From JAOABV01 sp039801465 (GTDB taxonomy: Bacteria > Hydrothermota > Tepidihabitantia > Tepidihabitantales > CAIPLT01): a stretch of DNA of 64,000 bases. The stretch spans positions 33,518 to 97,517 of the forward strand of contig JBDRUT010000006.1 of the NCBI GenBank assembly GCA_039801465.1, in the 5' to 3' direction. The translations under genes and the position numbers were made by a program. A model generated the notes under the pieces. That model saw only the letters and a program-made list of their open reading frames with translations. It searched no databases and was not told where the DNA came from. Positions 34,141 through 42,928 of this stretch are shown here, piece after piece (position 1 is the first letter of the stretch; each line of letters starts with the position of its first letter).

Positions 34141-36744
34141 TTAACGCTTAAGCTTAAGGATTATTTTCTTAGTAAATTTTTTGTCAGAAATATCCAGAGT
34201 ACAGAAGTAAATTCCTTCAACAACTTTCCTATCTTGTTCATCTTCACCTCGCCAAATGTATTTATAAGTACCTCGGTTCAAATTCGAGTTCTCAAGTGTC
34301 TTAATTAATTTTCCTGTCACATCATAAATTTTTAATGACACTCTTGTTTGTTTAGAGAGAATAAAAGATATATTTACAATCCTGTTGATTGATGGAGTGG
34401 ATTTTAATGGAAGTAGTTCTGATATTTCAAGTACTTCATCATCATACAAATCTTCTATACCAGTATTTAATGGTCTAAAATTGATGGCGTCAATATTTAT
34501 ATTATGACCCCAATCGGAAAAGGCTAATAAACCTATATAAATAGTTCCACTATGTAAGCCTAGGTCAACTATGTGCTGACGCCATCCGGTTGTCGGTTCA
34601 TAGCGTCGGAAAGCAGCAATTCGATAAAAAGTTGTGCCATCTATTGAATATTCAACTTTTACACTATCCGGCCCAAAATTTCCACCAGAAAACATAGTGT
34701 CATGATACATATAGAACGACAATGTACAACGTCGTGCGGTTGTGCCTAGGTCAATTGGAGGTGATATTAGACGAGCCATATTACCCCTCCTTGCGTTAAA
34801 TGAAGGATAACTTGCCATACCGCTGCCTTCAAAAGGTACGCAACTAGGATTTGTATTAGAGGTTTTTCGTTCCCAATTATAACTACCAATAACAGGCAAC
34901 GCTTGCCATCCGGACGGCGGAAAAATTGTACCATTAAATCCTTCAAACCCTTGCCAAGCAGTTACCACTGATAATTGAACATATACGGTTTCGACAGTAT
35001 TATACGGGTCGTTGCATGTAATAAATAGACTTGTGTTATAAATACCAGTAGTGGCAGGCGCAGTAAAACTTAAAGTAACATTTTGGGATGAACCTGGGCT
35101 TACGTAACCGCTAGTCGGATTTTCTGAAAGCCAGGCAACCGACGGAGCTTCTGTTAAACTCCAAGTAAGATTTGAAAATCCGTTGTTGTAAATTGTTAAA
35201 GTTCTGGTTGTATTTCCATTTTGCTGTAATACCACATTGATATTTGTTGAACTCAACCCAATGGCAGGGGTTGAAGGTACAATACGAAAATTACCAAAAC
35301 TTCCATCAGCAGACACATAAGGATTATTATATGAACTTTTGAACTGACGGATATGAAATCTGGCTTCGGTGGTTGCAATGTTACCAGGATTGATTGCCAC
35401 TTTGCCATTATCGGATGCCCGACCGACATAAGTCCAACTACGACCGCCATTAGAAGAAAACCAAATTTGTACTGAATCCCCTGGCATTCCATAATTACTC
35501 CATCGTAAGGTATCTATGCGACCAGAAAACCACAACTCTCCACTTCCATTATGATTATATAATGTATCTCCTCTGGGAGATATTATATCTGCGGCGTAAG
35601 TTATCATACCCCTTCGTTGTGGTACACATATATGGATCCAAGTATATTGGCTATTATTACTATAGTGCATCCAAACCCCGGACTTCCACCAAGTGTTATG
35701 AACATAGATAAATTTTCCCGGTAGACTACACTTAAAAGCTGCCGTGGAATGCCCTCTCCATGTCACGCCATAACTCCAGACAAATGCATGGTCATTTTTT
35801 ATTGCGGTAGTGCAAGTTGCCCAAGCCCAGTCGTTAGTTGAACCTCCTGACACCGTAGTAAATGTAAATGAATAACCGTTGATTGTATTTGTCACCTGTT
35901 GAATTCCTGGTTGAATATTTGACTCGTATGTCCCACCAGAAGTAGTATCTGTTTGCATGGCAATTGCTAATTCTCTCTGCGTATTGGGAACCTGATAATC
36001 TGTTTCCTCCTCTACCATATCCCATCTCTGAAAATAATAATCAATAAGCCGTCCATAACAAGTATATCTATCTATCCATCCTAATACCATTGCTGCAGCT
36101 ATAGGAGTACACCCATAACTCCAATCGTAGAATGGAGCCCATTCATACCCAAGAACAGATAATATTCTTTTTTCCTGTTTATAATCATCATTTAATGCTT
36201 CGCGCCATTCTTGTAATGATTTCTCAATCAGTTCTTGTCGGTTCTCTTCCAGAGTTTTCCCTTGTATCTTCAGCTCTTTTTCTAACATACTTTTCACTTG
36301 TTTCTCTTCTCTTTGAATCTTTGTTATAAAATCTTCCAAATCCCATATCTGGTTTACTAAATTGGCGTGTATAATTACCGTTCGTCCACATTCTTCAAAT
36401 TCATAATAAGTAACAGGCCAAATGTAATAGATTCTTTTTAATTTTGAGTTTGATGTATTGAGAATTTCTTCCGATTTTTCTTGTGCTTTCCAACCAGTAT
36501 AATAGAATTCAGAAAGCCCTTCACCAAATTCTAAAATCGGTGCTCGGTCATACCGGGCAGATATTAACATATGTGCATATCGAAATTTTGATGTTTTATT
36601 TAAACCTATTTCATGACTGCCATTATCTTCTTTGTACTGCAAAGTTGACAAATTGCTAAATTTATTAATATCTTCAAGTCCTTCTCTCACAACTTGCTCG
36701 TAGTTGTCCGGAAATTTGATATTATCTATTCTAAAATGAAACAT
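34141..36744 (-). CDS. Secreted C39-like cysteine protease, main part (downstream of a -1 frameshift)
   Basis: The 867-codon frame encodes: an N-terminal segment like a C10/SpeB-type prodomain (residues 1-115: AYMFHFRID before it, LISARYDRAPILEFGEG); a charged coiled-coil linker (about 135-195); and a C39_2-like protease (about 200-380) with DWSYGCTPIAAAMVLGW (catalytic Cys) and WRGHSTAAF plus YVHNTWW for the His and Asn/Asp. Then come a BACON-like Ig domain (about 485-585), a choice-of-anchor-J jellyroll (about 590-770) and a Por/T9SS sorting domain (SLKIYDVTGKLIKTL, GIYFCTL). It lacks its own signal peptide, which is encoded at 36798-37109 in another frame. The reading frame continues upstream of this ATG to 36818, joining that part by a -1 shift. 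Confidence 0.82.
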   Translation of the reverse strand: MFHFRIDNIKFPDNYEQVVREGLEDINKFSNLSTLQYKEDNGSHEIGLNKTSKFRYAHMLISARYDRAPILEFGEGLSEFYYTGWKAQEKSEEILNTSNSKLKRIYYIWPVTYYEFEECGRTVIIHANLVNQIWDLEDFITKIQREEKQVKSMLEKELKIQGKTLEENRQELIEKSLQEWREALNDDYKQEKRILSVLGYEWAPFYDWSYGCTPIAAAMVLGWIDRYTCYGRLIDYYFQRWDMVEEETDYQVPNTQRELAIAMQTDTTSGGTYESNIQPGIQQVTNTINGYSFTFTTVSGGSTNDWAWATCTTAIKNDHAFVWSYGVTWRGHSTAAFKCSLPGKFIYVHNTWWKSGVWMHYSNNSQYTWIHICVPQRRGMITYAADIISPRGDTLYNHNGSGELWFSGRIDTLRWSNYGMPGDSVQIWFSSNGGRSWTYVGRASDNGKVAINPGNIATTEARFHIRQFKSSYNNPYVSADGSFGNFRIVPSTPAIGLSSTNINVVLQQNGNTTRTLTIYNNGFSNLTWSLTEAPSVAWLSENPTSGYVSPGSSQNVTLSFTAPATTGIYNTSLFITCNDPYNTVETVYVQLSVVTAWQGFEGFNGTIFPPSGWQALPVIGSYNWERKTSNTNPSCVPFEGSGMASYPSFNARRGNMARLISPPIDLGTTARRCTLSFYMYHDTMFSGGNFGPDSVKVEYSIDGTTFYRIAAFRRYEPTTGWRQHIVDLGLHSGTIYIGLLAFSDWGHNINIDAINFRPLNTGIEDLYDDEVLEISELLPLKSTPSINRIVNISFILSKQTRVSLKIYDVTGKLIKTLENSNLNRGTYKYIWRGEDEQDRKVVEGIYFCTLDISDKKFTKKIILKLKR

Positions 36745-36797
36745 ATAGGCAACGGTTTTTCCTTCCTGGTCAACATACGGTATAATAGTCCCAACAT

Positions 36798-37109
36798 TTA
36801 TTGTTTTCCATATTTTTTAGCAGTCATAAAAGCAAGTTCATAAATCGTATCAAAAGCCACAGCATAATCTGGTTTTTCTCCTTGTTCTGGAGGATTTAAT
36901 GTCTTAATGTAAGATAACTGCGATGTTGTTGATTCAAAGTTATTTTGACCTATATTCGGTTCAGATGGTATTATTAAAATATCTGATTTCAACTCTACAA
37001 CCTCGGTATCAACTTCTTGTCGTAATAGACTCTTTTGACTTAATACATTTCCAAAGCAGATGCTACAAATAAATAATAAAGCAAAAGTACATAAATTATT
37101 TACGCGCAT
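36798..37109 (-). CDS. N-terminal part of the C39-like protease (signal peptide, up to the frameshift)
   Basis: The 103-residue frame starts with a signal peptide (MRVNNLCTFALLFICSICFG) behind an AAAGGAGC ribosome-binding site, and ends in TAA shortly after AKKYGKQ. Shifting by -1 within the run of six A (plus-strand 36813-36818) continues as IWKTINVGTIIPYVDQEGK, then AYMFHFRID, that is, into the 34141-36744 frame. An in-frame stop in the -1 frame just before the A-run fixes the shift to this run. The same arrangement occurs in the upstream paralogue. It could be programmed frameshifting, a mutation or a homopolymer sequencing error. Confidence 0.7.
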   Translation of the reverse strand: MRVNNLCTFALLFICSICFGNVLSQKSLLRQEVDTEVVELKSDILIIPSEPNIGQNNFESTTSQLSYIKTLNPPEQGEKPDYAVAFDTIYELAFMTAKKYGKQ

Positions 37110-37249
37110 CTTTTGCTCCTTTGTGTAATTTGATTAATTTAATGGATTATTTATTGATTTAAGTACTTCATCCCATTCTTGTTTCGATTTCTTATATAAT
37201 TCTTTTTCAATAGATTTTAGGTCTTTTCCGGATTTTTTAGTATCTAAAA

Positions 37250-37642
37250 TTAATTTTTGTTTTGCTTCATATTCCTCCTTTTTCCTTTGATTATGAATTC
37301 TTCTGTATTTGACCACTGTGTAGTTAAATGCGAATGTATAACGATTTTTTTTCGCTTCCCTTCAAATTCAAACCAAGCTGTTAGCCAAATATAATAAATT
37401 CTTTTAAGTTTTGGATTGCGAATACCGAGAATTTTTTCGGCTTGCAGCATCGCCTTCCAGCCGGTAAGGTAAAATTCTGATAAACCTTCACCAAATTCTA
37501 AAATCGGTGCCCGGTCATATCTTGAAGATACAAGAAAATGGCCATACCTGTATTTATTAAACTTTATATCTTCAAGTCCTTCTCTAGCAACTTGTCCATA
37601 ATTATTTGGAAAAGATTTACCATCGACTCTAAAATGAAACAT
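37250..37642 (-). CDS. Prodomain-like fragment of the truncated protease paralogue
   Basis: 130 codons from MFHFRVDGKSFPNNYGQVAR to GKRRNMKQNKN, closely similar to the start of the main protease frame (LVSSRYDRAPILEFGEGLSE, LKRIYYIW). It has no signal peptide or ribosome-binding site of its own, so I regard it as the middle piece of the 37134-38028 gene. The frame is open further upstream to the A-run at 37720-37726. Confidence 0.6.
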   Translation of the reverse strand: MFHFRVDGKSFPNNYGQVAREGLEDIKFNKYRYGHFLVSSRYDRAPILEFGEGLSEFYLTGWKAMLQAEKILGIRNPKLKRIYYIWLTAWFEFEGKRKKIVIHSHLTTQWSNTEEFIIKGKRRNMKQNKN

Positions 37643-37695
37643 ATAGGCAACAATTTTATTATCAATGTCAACATATGGAATTACTGGACCAATTT

Positions 37696-38028
37696 TTATT
37701 TTTCCCCATTTACTCGCAGCTTTTTTAGCACCATCTCGTATATTCGTTTATAAGGAACTGCATATTTATGTGTGCATTTACATTTTGGAATATTTAAATT
37801 AATTTGTTTAAGAAGTTCTCCGTCAGAATATATTTGAGACAATTCCTGAAAACTTAGTTGTTTTATAGATTCTTGAGATAACGTAGGTAAATTTAACGGT
37901 TGACTTCCTATAATTACAACTTCTATAGGAATCAAAGTTATGCCCTGTAGATTAATAACTAATAAAAATAGCATAATTATCAATAAGCCATAACGAAATT
38001 TTATCTTTTTAATCATTTTCGTTTCCAT
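37696..38028 (-). CDS. Signal-peptide-bearing N-terminal piece of the truncated paralogue
   Basis: 110 codons. A hydrophobic export segment (LLIIMLFLLVINLQG) is followed by a linker ending KYAVPYKRIYEMVLKK, similar to YAVAFDTIYELAFMTAKK in the protease N-terminal piece. The stop comes 30 bases after an A AAA AAG heptamer. A -1 slip there gives KKAASKWGKIKIGPVIPYVD, colinear with the protease. Confidence 0.6.
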   Translation of the reverse strand: METKMIKKIKFRYGLLIIMLFLLVINLQGITLIPIEVVIIGSQPLNLPTLSQESIKQLSFQELSQIYSDGELLKQINLNIPKCKCTHKYAVPYKRIYEMVLKKLRVNGEK

Positions 38029-39118
38029 TTTACATCTGACATATAGATATTTTAATAATTTTTATAGTTAGCTGATAAAAATTCTGTTTCGTGTAAGTAT
38101 TTTGCAGTGGTAAGTTGATATGATATTAGATAAATCATAGCCATACAGTAGAATTGTAGAAATCTGTAATGATTTGTCAAGCAAAATTTTTTAATTATTT
38201 GTATAAATTAATATACTCTGGAACCCTGTAAAATCTATCTTTTCTTGCACACTCAAAAACACCTATTACAATATTTCATCTTTAACTACAGCAGGGGAAT
38301 AAATATTTTTTTAATTTTACGGTTTTATATCAAAATACCAAGATTTCAAAATTTTTATTATAAAACATTAAACCTTTTATTCAACCTAAGATTTTGTCGT
38401 TAAAATAATATAAATATTTAATTAAAAAATAAGTTATTGAAAGATGTTATGTGTGGCGTTCTACAACTTACGAGAATAATGATAAGAGTAAATTTTAATC
38501 CATAATTTGTTTCTGATTTACTTGCTCATTTTACATCAGGCACCTTGTTAGGTATTTTGGTATACAATTGAAATCATCAAATAACAAATCCTTTGAAAAT
38601 ATCTTTTTCAAACAAACTAAGAATCATAACATTAGGAATAAATAAAAAGATAAATGGCTAACCGATAAGCGACCTTCTATGCCGAATATAGAATAATCTT
38701 ATCATTCCAATTGGTCAGGACTTGGTCAGGCTTGACCTAACCCCACCCTAGCCCGAGGCAAGCCATAAAAATGACACCCTTTATTGTGTTGAATGCTGTT
38801 TCAAAGGGTTCGGTAATATAGTTTCTTGCTTTATAATTTGAATTTAAAATAGGGTATCAACTAAATGACAAATGAGGAATTCCTCCCTTCTTTTATCAGT
38901 ATTCGGTTTGTTATCTGCTATTTTAGAATCAATATATTCTTTGTCAACGGGAATTTATTTTTAATGATTTTATTATTGGGTAAAACGAATATCCAAAAGC
39001 TAAAAAATTGTTACCTCGAGACCTTCGTTTCAATCTAGGTGATGTTTTGTCTGATATCAAATGCAGAATAACACAGGGTGTTTTGTTTTATATTTCAATT
39101 TTGCCCTTTGAACTTTGT
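38029..39118. other. Non-coding spacer, about 1.1 kb
   Basis: No gene is supported. The sequence is mostly very AT-rich. A GC-richer patch at about 38715-38775 contains ggtcagg repeats and gcaagcc, reminiscent of the patch at 20605-20725. No terminator with a clear T-tract was found. Confidence 0.5.
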
Positions 39119-40729
39119 TTACTTTACAACGATTAACTTTTCTTTTACTATCTTCCCATTCACTCTCAGAAAATAAATACCTCTCTTAATTCCATCAGTT
39201 GAAATTTTTGCCTCTTGTATCATGCCTCTTGTTTCTTGCTTCTTATTTCTCACTTCTTTCACAATCTTTCCCGTCACATCATAAATTGTCACTTTGTCAA
39301 CGGAAAACGGAGCACGGACACGGACTACGGATGTCGCCGGATTCGGATATATCTTCAGCGTTAAGCGTTGAGCGTCAGCCGTATTGCGTGCTTCTTCAAT
39401 TTTCAATAATGGTGCATATTTAATTGTCGCATAATCATAACCAGTACCTGAACCATAACTTTCACCAGTTACATAAACATTTCCTTGATTATCAATTGCG
39501 ATTGCTCTTGCATCATCATTTCCACCCACTAATCCATCGTAAGCAATAATCCAATCCATTTGTCCTTGAGTATTATATTTGATTGTTGTGTAATCTCTGA
39601 TACTACTGGTATAAGTGCCATAGCCGGTTACATATATATTGCTTTGACTATCTAAGACTAATGCATTGCAATAATCATCCCCAGCGCCAGAATTATAAAT
39701 TTGAACCCATTGTTGTTGACCCAAAGAATCATATTTGATTGTGGCATAATCATATCCAGCACCTAAAGTCCGACACGCACCGGCTACATATACATTACCT
39801 AAATGATCAACTCCAATATCATTGGCATGGTCAATATAATTTCCTGGTCCATTATATCTTGCCGTCCATAGTTCTTGACCAGAAGCACTATATTTAATCG
39901 TTAAATAGTCTAAATTACTACCTGAACCATAACTATTGCCGGTGACATAAACATTGCCTTGTTGGTCTAATGTAATTGCATTGGCATAATCAGTGGAATT
40001 ACCGAGCCCGTTATAGGTTTGAACCCATAATTCTTGACCTGAAGAGTTATACTTGATTGTTAAATAATCATAATTTGTTGTATAGGCTGTTCCTGTAATA
40101 TAGACATTACCTTGGTTATCAATTATCATTGCGTAAACTGCGTCATAACTATTGCCTGGACCATTATATCTTGCGGTCCATAATTCCTGACCTAAAGAGT
40201 CATATTTGATTGTTAAGCAGTCATATGTCATTGTTGAACCATAACTTCGACCCGCGACATAAACATTTCCATAATTATCAACTGCAATTGCTCTTGCTTC
40301 ATCATAATTATTTCCTGGTCCATTATATCTTCGGGTCCAGATTGTCTCGCCATTTGAGTTATATTTGATTGTCAGGCAATCATAAAAAGAACTACCACCC
40401 CAACTTCCGCCCGTAACATAGACATATCCCCTATTATCAATAGTTAAAGCATAAGGATAATCAATATTATTTCCCAATCCATCATATCGTGCTTGCCAGA
40501 GTTCCTGACCTGATGAACTATACTTGATTGTTAAATAATCTAAATTAGTGTTGGGGTAAAAACTATAACCGGTTACATAGACATTTCCTGAGTTATCAAT
40601 TGCAATTGCAACGGCACAATCAGTTGAATCACCCTGGCCATTAAATCTTCTCACCCAGACCGTATCCACCTGTGCTACAAGAAAGATAGGCATAAGTGAG
40701 ATACACAACCAAACTTTAGATTTTTTCAT
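39119..40729 (-). CDS. Secreted SBBP-repeat (beta-propeller) protein with sorting domain
   Basis: The 536-residue protein has a signal peptide (MKKSKVWLCISLMPIFLVAQ) and about nine ~50-residue SBBP repeats of the pattern YDCLTIKYNSNGE.IWT.RYNGPGN..D.A.AI..DN.GNVYV.G (residues 25-440). These are expected to fold as a beta-propeller. The C-terminal 80 residues (LKIYPNPATSVVRVRAPF, VTIYDVTGKIV, IKRGIYFLRVNGK) are a Por/T9SS sorting domain. It is probably a surface or released protein of unknown binding specificity. CAAGGAGGAT precedes the ATG. The sorting-domain region is less AT-rich than the repeats. Confidence 0.88.
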   Translation of the reverse strand: MKKSKVWLCISLMPIFLVAQVDTVWVRRFNGQGDSTDCAVAIAIDNSGNVYVTGYSFYPNTNLDYLTIKYSSSGQELWQARYDGLGNNIDYPYALTIDNRGYVYVTGGSWGGSSFYDCLTIKYNSNGETIWTRRYNGPGNNYDEARAIAVDNYGNVYVAGRSYGSTMTYDCLTIKYDSLGQELWTARYNGPGNSYDAVYAMIIDNQGNVYITGTAYTTNYDYLTIKYNSSGQELWVQTYNGLGNSTDYANAITLDQQGNVYVTGNSYGSGSNLDYLTIKYSASGQELWTARYNGPGNYIDHANDIGVDHLGNVYVAGACRTLGAGYDYATIKYDSLGQQQWVQIYNSGAGDDYCNALVLDSQSNIYVTGYGTYTSSIRDYTTIKYNTQGQMDWIIAYDGLVGGNDDARAIAIDNQGNVYVTGESYGSGTGYDYATIKYAPLLKIEEARNTADAQRLTLKIYPNPATSVVRVRAPFSVDKVTIYDVTGKIVKEVRNKKQETRGMIQEAKISTDGIKRGIYFLRVNGKIVKEKLIVVK

Positions 40730-40916
40730 ACATCCTCCTTGGATAATTATATATTTTTATTCTTCATCAATATGGTATAATCAAAGATTATCTGTGTCAA
40801 GTTTCTATTAATGAAATCTCTGAACAAGTCAATTTCGCTACTCAACTCATTGAATTTCCGTTGTTTTCTGTGTGTTCAGTATTTTCAATGACACTTTTTC
40901 AAAAATCTCATTAATC

Positions 40917-40944
40917 TTGATTTTGGATTAATCTTGATTATAAT
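40917..40944 (+). promoter_or_regulatory. Promoter of the glycogen operon
   Basis: TTGATT (40917-40922), 16 bases, TATAAT (40939-40944). The motif ttaatcttgatt occurs twice here (40911-40922 and 40928-40939). The transcript would start about 15 bases before the glgB ATG. Confidence 0.6.
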
Positions 40945-40966
40945 TATATTTTTAAAGCAACTATAT

Positions 40967-42928
40967 ATGAAACACGATAAGCCAACCGCAAATTCAAAAA
41001 AGATTCAACCGCAAGTTATTTACGGTCCGTCTCTATTTTCGGATTTGGATATTTATCTATTTAAGCAAGGCAATCATTTCCGATTATATGAGAAACTCGG
41101 TGCGCATATTATGACGATTAATGATATTATCGGAACATATTTTGCGGTCTGGGCACCAAATGCGCAACAAGTATCTGTGATTGGCGATTTTAACAATTGG
41201 AATCCGGCCTCACATCAACTACAAGTTCGCTGGGACGAATCAGGTATCTGGGAAGGTTTTATTCCTAATGTAATGTCCGGTATGCTTTATAAATATCATA
41301 TTATTTCAAAGTTCAATAATTATCAAGTTGAGAAAGGCGACCCATTTGCATTTTATTGGGAGATTGCGCCGAAATCAGCATCGATTGTCTGGGATTTGAA
41401 ATATGACTGGCGAGATAGTCTCTGGATGAAATCGCGCAATAAATACAATAATCTTAAAGCACCGATTTCTATTTATGAATTGCATCTCGGCTCTTGGCTA
41501 AGAAAAGAGAATAATCAATTTTTAATTTATAAAGAACTGGCACAACCGCTTATTGATTATATTAAAAAGATGGGATTTACCCATGTGGAGTTCCTACCAA
41601 TAATGGAGCATCCTTTTTATGGCTCTTGGGGTTATCAGATTCTTGGTTATTTTGCGCCGACAAGTCGTTATGGGACTCCGCAAGATTTAATGGTTTTAAT
41701 TGACGAATTGCATCAGAATAATATTGGTGTAATCTTAGATTGGGTGCCTTCACATTTTCCTAATGACCCTCATGGTTTAGCGTTTTTTGATGGTACGTAT
41801 CTTTATGAACATCAAGACCCACGCAAAGGTTTTCATCCTGATTGGAAGAGTCATATTTTTAATTACGGCCGAAATGAAGTGCGGTCATTTCTGATTAGTA
41901 GCGCTTTATTCTGGCTGGATAAATTTCATTGTGATGGATTAAGAATTGATGCAGTCGCATCAATGCTCTATTTAGACTATTCGCGCAAAGAAGGTGAATG
42001 GATTCCCAATGAGTTTGGTGGAAGAGAAAATCTTCAGGCAATTAGTTTTATTAAACAATTAAATGAAGTTGTTTATAAAGAATATCCTGATGTACAGACC
42101 ATTGCTGAAGAATCGACTGCTTGGCCTATGGTATCGCGTCCAGTCTATTTAGGCGGATTAGGTTTTGGAATGAAGTGGAATATGGGCTGGATGCATGATA
42201 CACTGGAATATATGAGCAAAGACCCAATTTATCGTAAATTTCATCATAATCAGATAACTTTTAGTATTTGGTATGCATTTTCAGAGAATTTCTTATTACC
42301 TCTATCTCATGATGAAGTCGTGCATGGCAAAGGTTCGCTTCTATCTAAGATGCCTGGTGATGACTGGCAGAAGTTTGCCAATCTTCGGTTACTCTTCGGC
42401 TATATGTTCACCCATCCGGGTAAAAAACTAATTTTTATGGGCGGTGAATTTGGCCAATGGCGAGAATGGTCACACGAGCAAAGTTTAGATTGGTATTTAC
42501 TAAATTATATCACCCATCAATCAATCCAACACTGGGTTCAAGACCTAAATAGTTTATATCGCAATGAGCCGGCTTTATATGAAATGGACTTCCAGTCATC
42601 AGGTTTTGAATGGATTGATTTTAATGATGCGGATAATAGTGTCATCAGTTATTTAAGAAAAGACCAGTCTGGACAAAATATAATTGCAGTGATATGTAAT
42701 TTTACTCCAGTTCCCAGAGAGAACTATCGGATTGGTGTGCCGAAACCAGGTTTTTGGCGAGAACTACTGAATAGTGATGCTAAAGAATACTATGGAAGCG
42801 GAATCGGCAATCTTGGCGGTGTTCAGACAACAAATATAGAATGGCATAACCGACCCTATTCTTTACTATTAACTTTGCCACCTTTGGCTGTTGTGATTCT
42901 AAAATATCAGCCTTATCAAAATATCTAA
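40967..42928 (+). CDS. glgB: 1,4-alpha-glucan branching enzyme
   Basis: GlgB makes alpha-1,6 branches in glycogen. The 653-residue protein has an N-terminal CBM48-like domain (YFAVWAPNAQQVSVIGDFNNW, about residues 60-80), a GH13 barrel and an all-beta C-domain. GH13 motifs: DWVPSHF, GLRIDAVASMLYLDYSR with the nucleophile Asp, TIAEEST with the acid Glu, and LLPLSHDEVVHGKGSL with the transition-state Asp. I use the ATG at 40967; a longer frame begins at 40934 over the promoter. It overlaps the next gene by one base (TAATG), so translation is probably coupled. Confidence 0.96.
   Translation: MKHDKPTANSKKIQPQVIYGPSLFSDLDIYLFKQGNHFRLYEKLGAHIMTINDIIGTYFAVWAPNAQQVSVIGDFNNWNPASHQLQVRWDESGIWEGFIPNVMSGMLYKYHIISKFNNYQVEKGDPFAFYWEIAPKSASIVWDLKYDWRDSLWMKSRNKYNNLKAPISIYELHLGSWLRKENNQFLIYKELAQPLIDYIKKMGFTHVEFLPIMEHPFYGSWGYQILGYFAPTSRYGTPQDLMVLIDELHQNNIGVILDWVPSHFPNDPHGLAFFDGTYLYEHQDPRKGFHPDWKSHIFNYGRNEVRSFLISSALFWLDKFHCDGLRIDAVASMLYLDYSRKEGEWIPNEFGGRENLQAISFIKQLNEVVYKEYPDVQTIAEESTAWPMVSRPVYLGGLGFGMKWNMGWMHDTLEYMSKDPIYRKFHHNQITFSIWYAFSENFLLPLSHDEVVHGKGSLLSKMPGDDWQKFANLRLLFGYMFTHPGKKLIFMGGEFGQWREWSHEQSLDWYLLNYITHQSIQHWVQDLNSLYRNEPALYEMDFQSSGFEWIDFNDADNSVISYLRKDQSGQNIIAVICNFTPVPRENYRIGVPKPGFWRELLNSDAKEYYGSGIGNLGGVQTTNIEWHNRPYSLLLTLPPLAVVILKYQPYQNI

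Larger units (their letters stand above)
37134..38028 (-). pseudogene. Truncated paralogue: signal peptide, prodomain and linker only, two -1 frameshifts
   Basis: Three frames tile this region: 38028-37696 (signal peptide to LKKLRVNGEK), 37642-37250 with its upstream extension (prodomain-like), and a third ending at 37134 (linker). Joined by -1 shifts at CTAAAAAAG (37720-37726) and at a run of five A (37279-37283), they give about 295 residues. These are colinear with the first ~300 residues of the neighbouring protease, and the copy ends exactly where the protease domain would begin. It is either a decaying duplicate or a stand-alone prodomain (inhibitor-like) that uses frameshifting. It lies 24 bases upstream of the intact paralogue. 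Confidence 0.7.
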
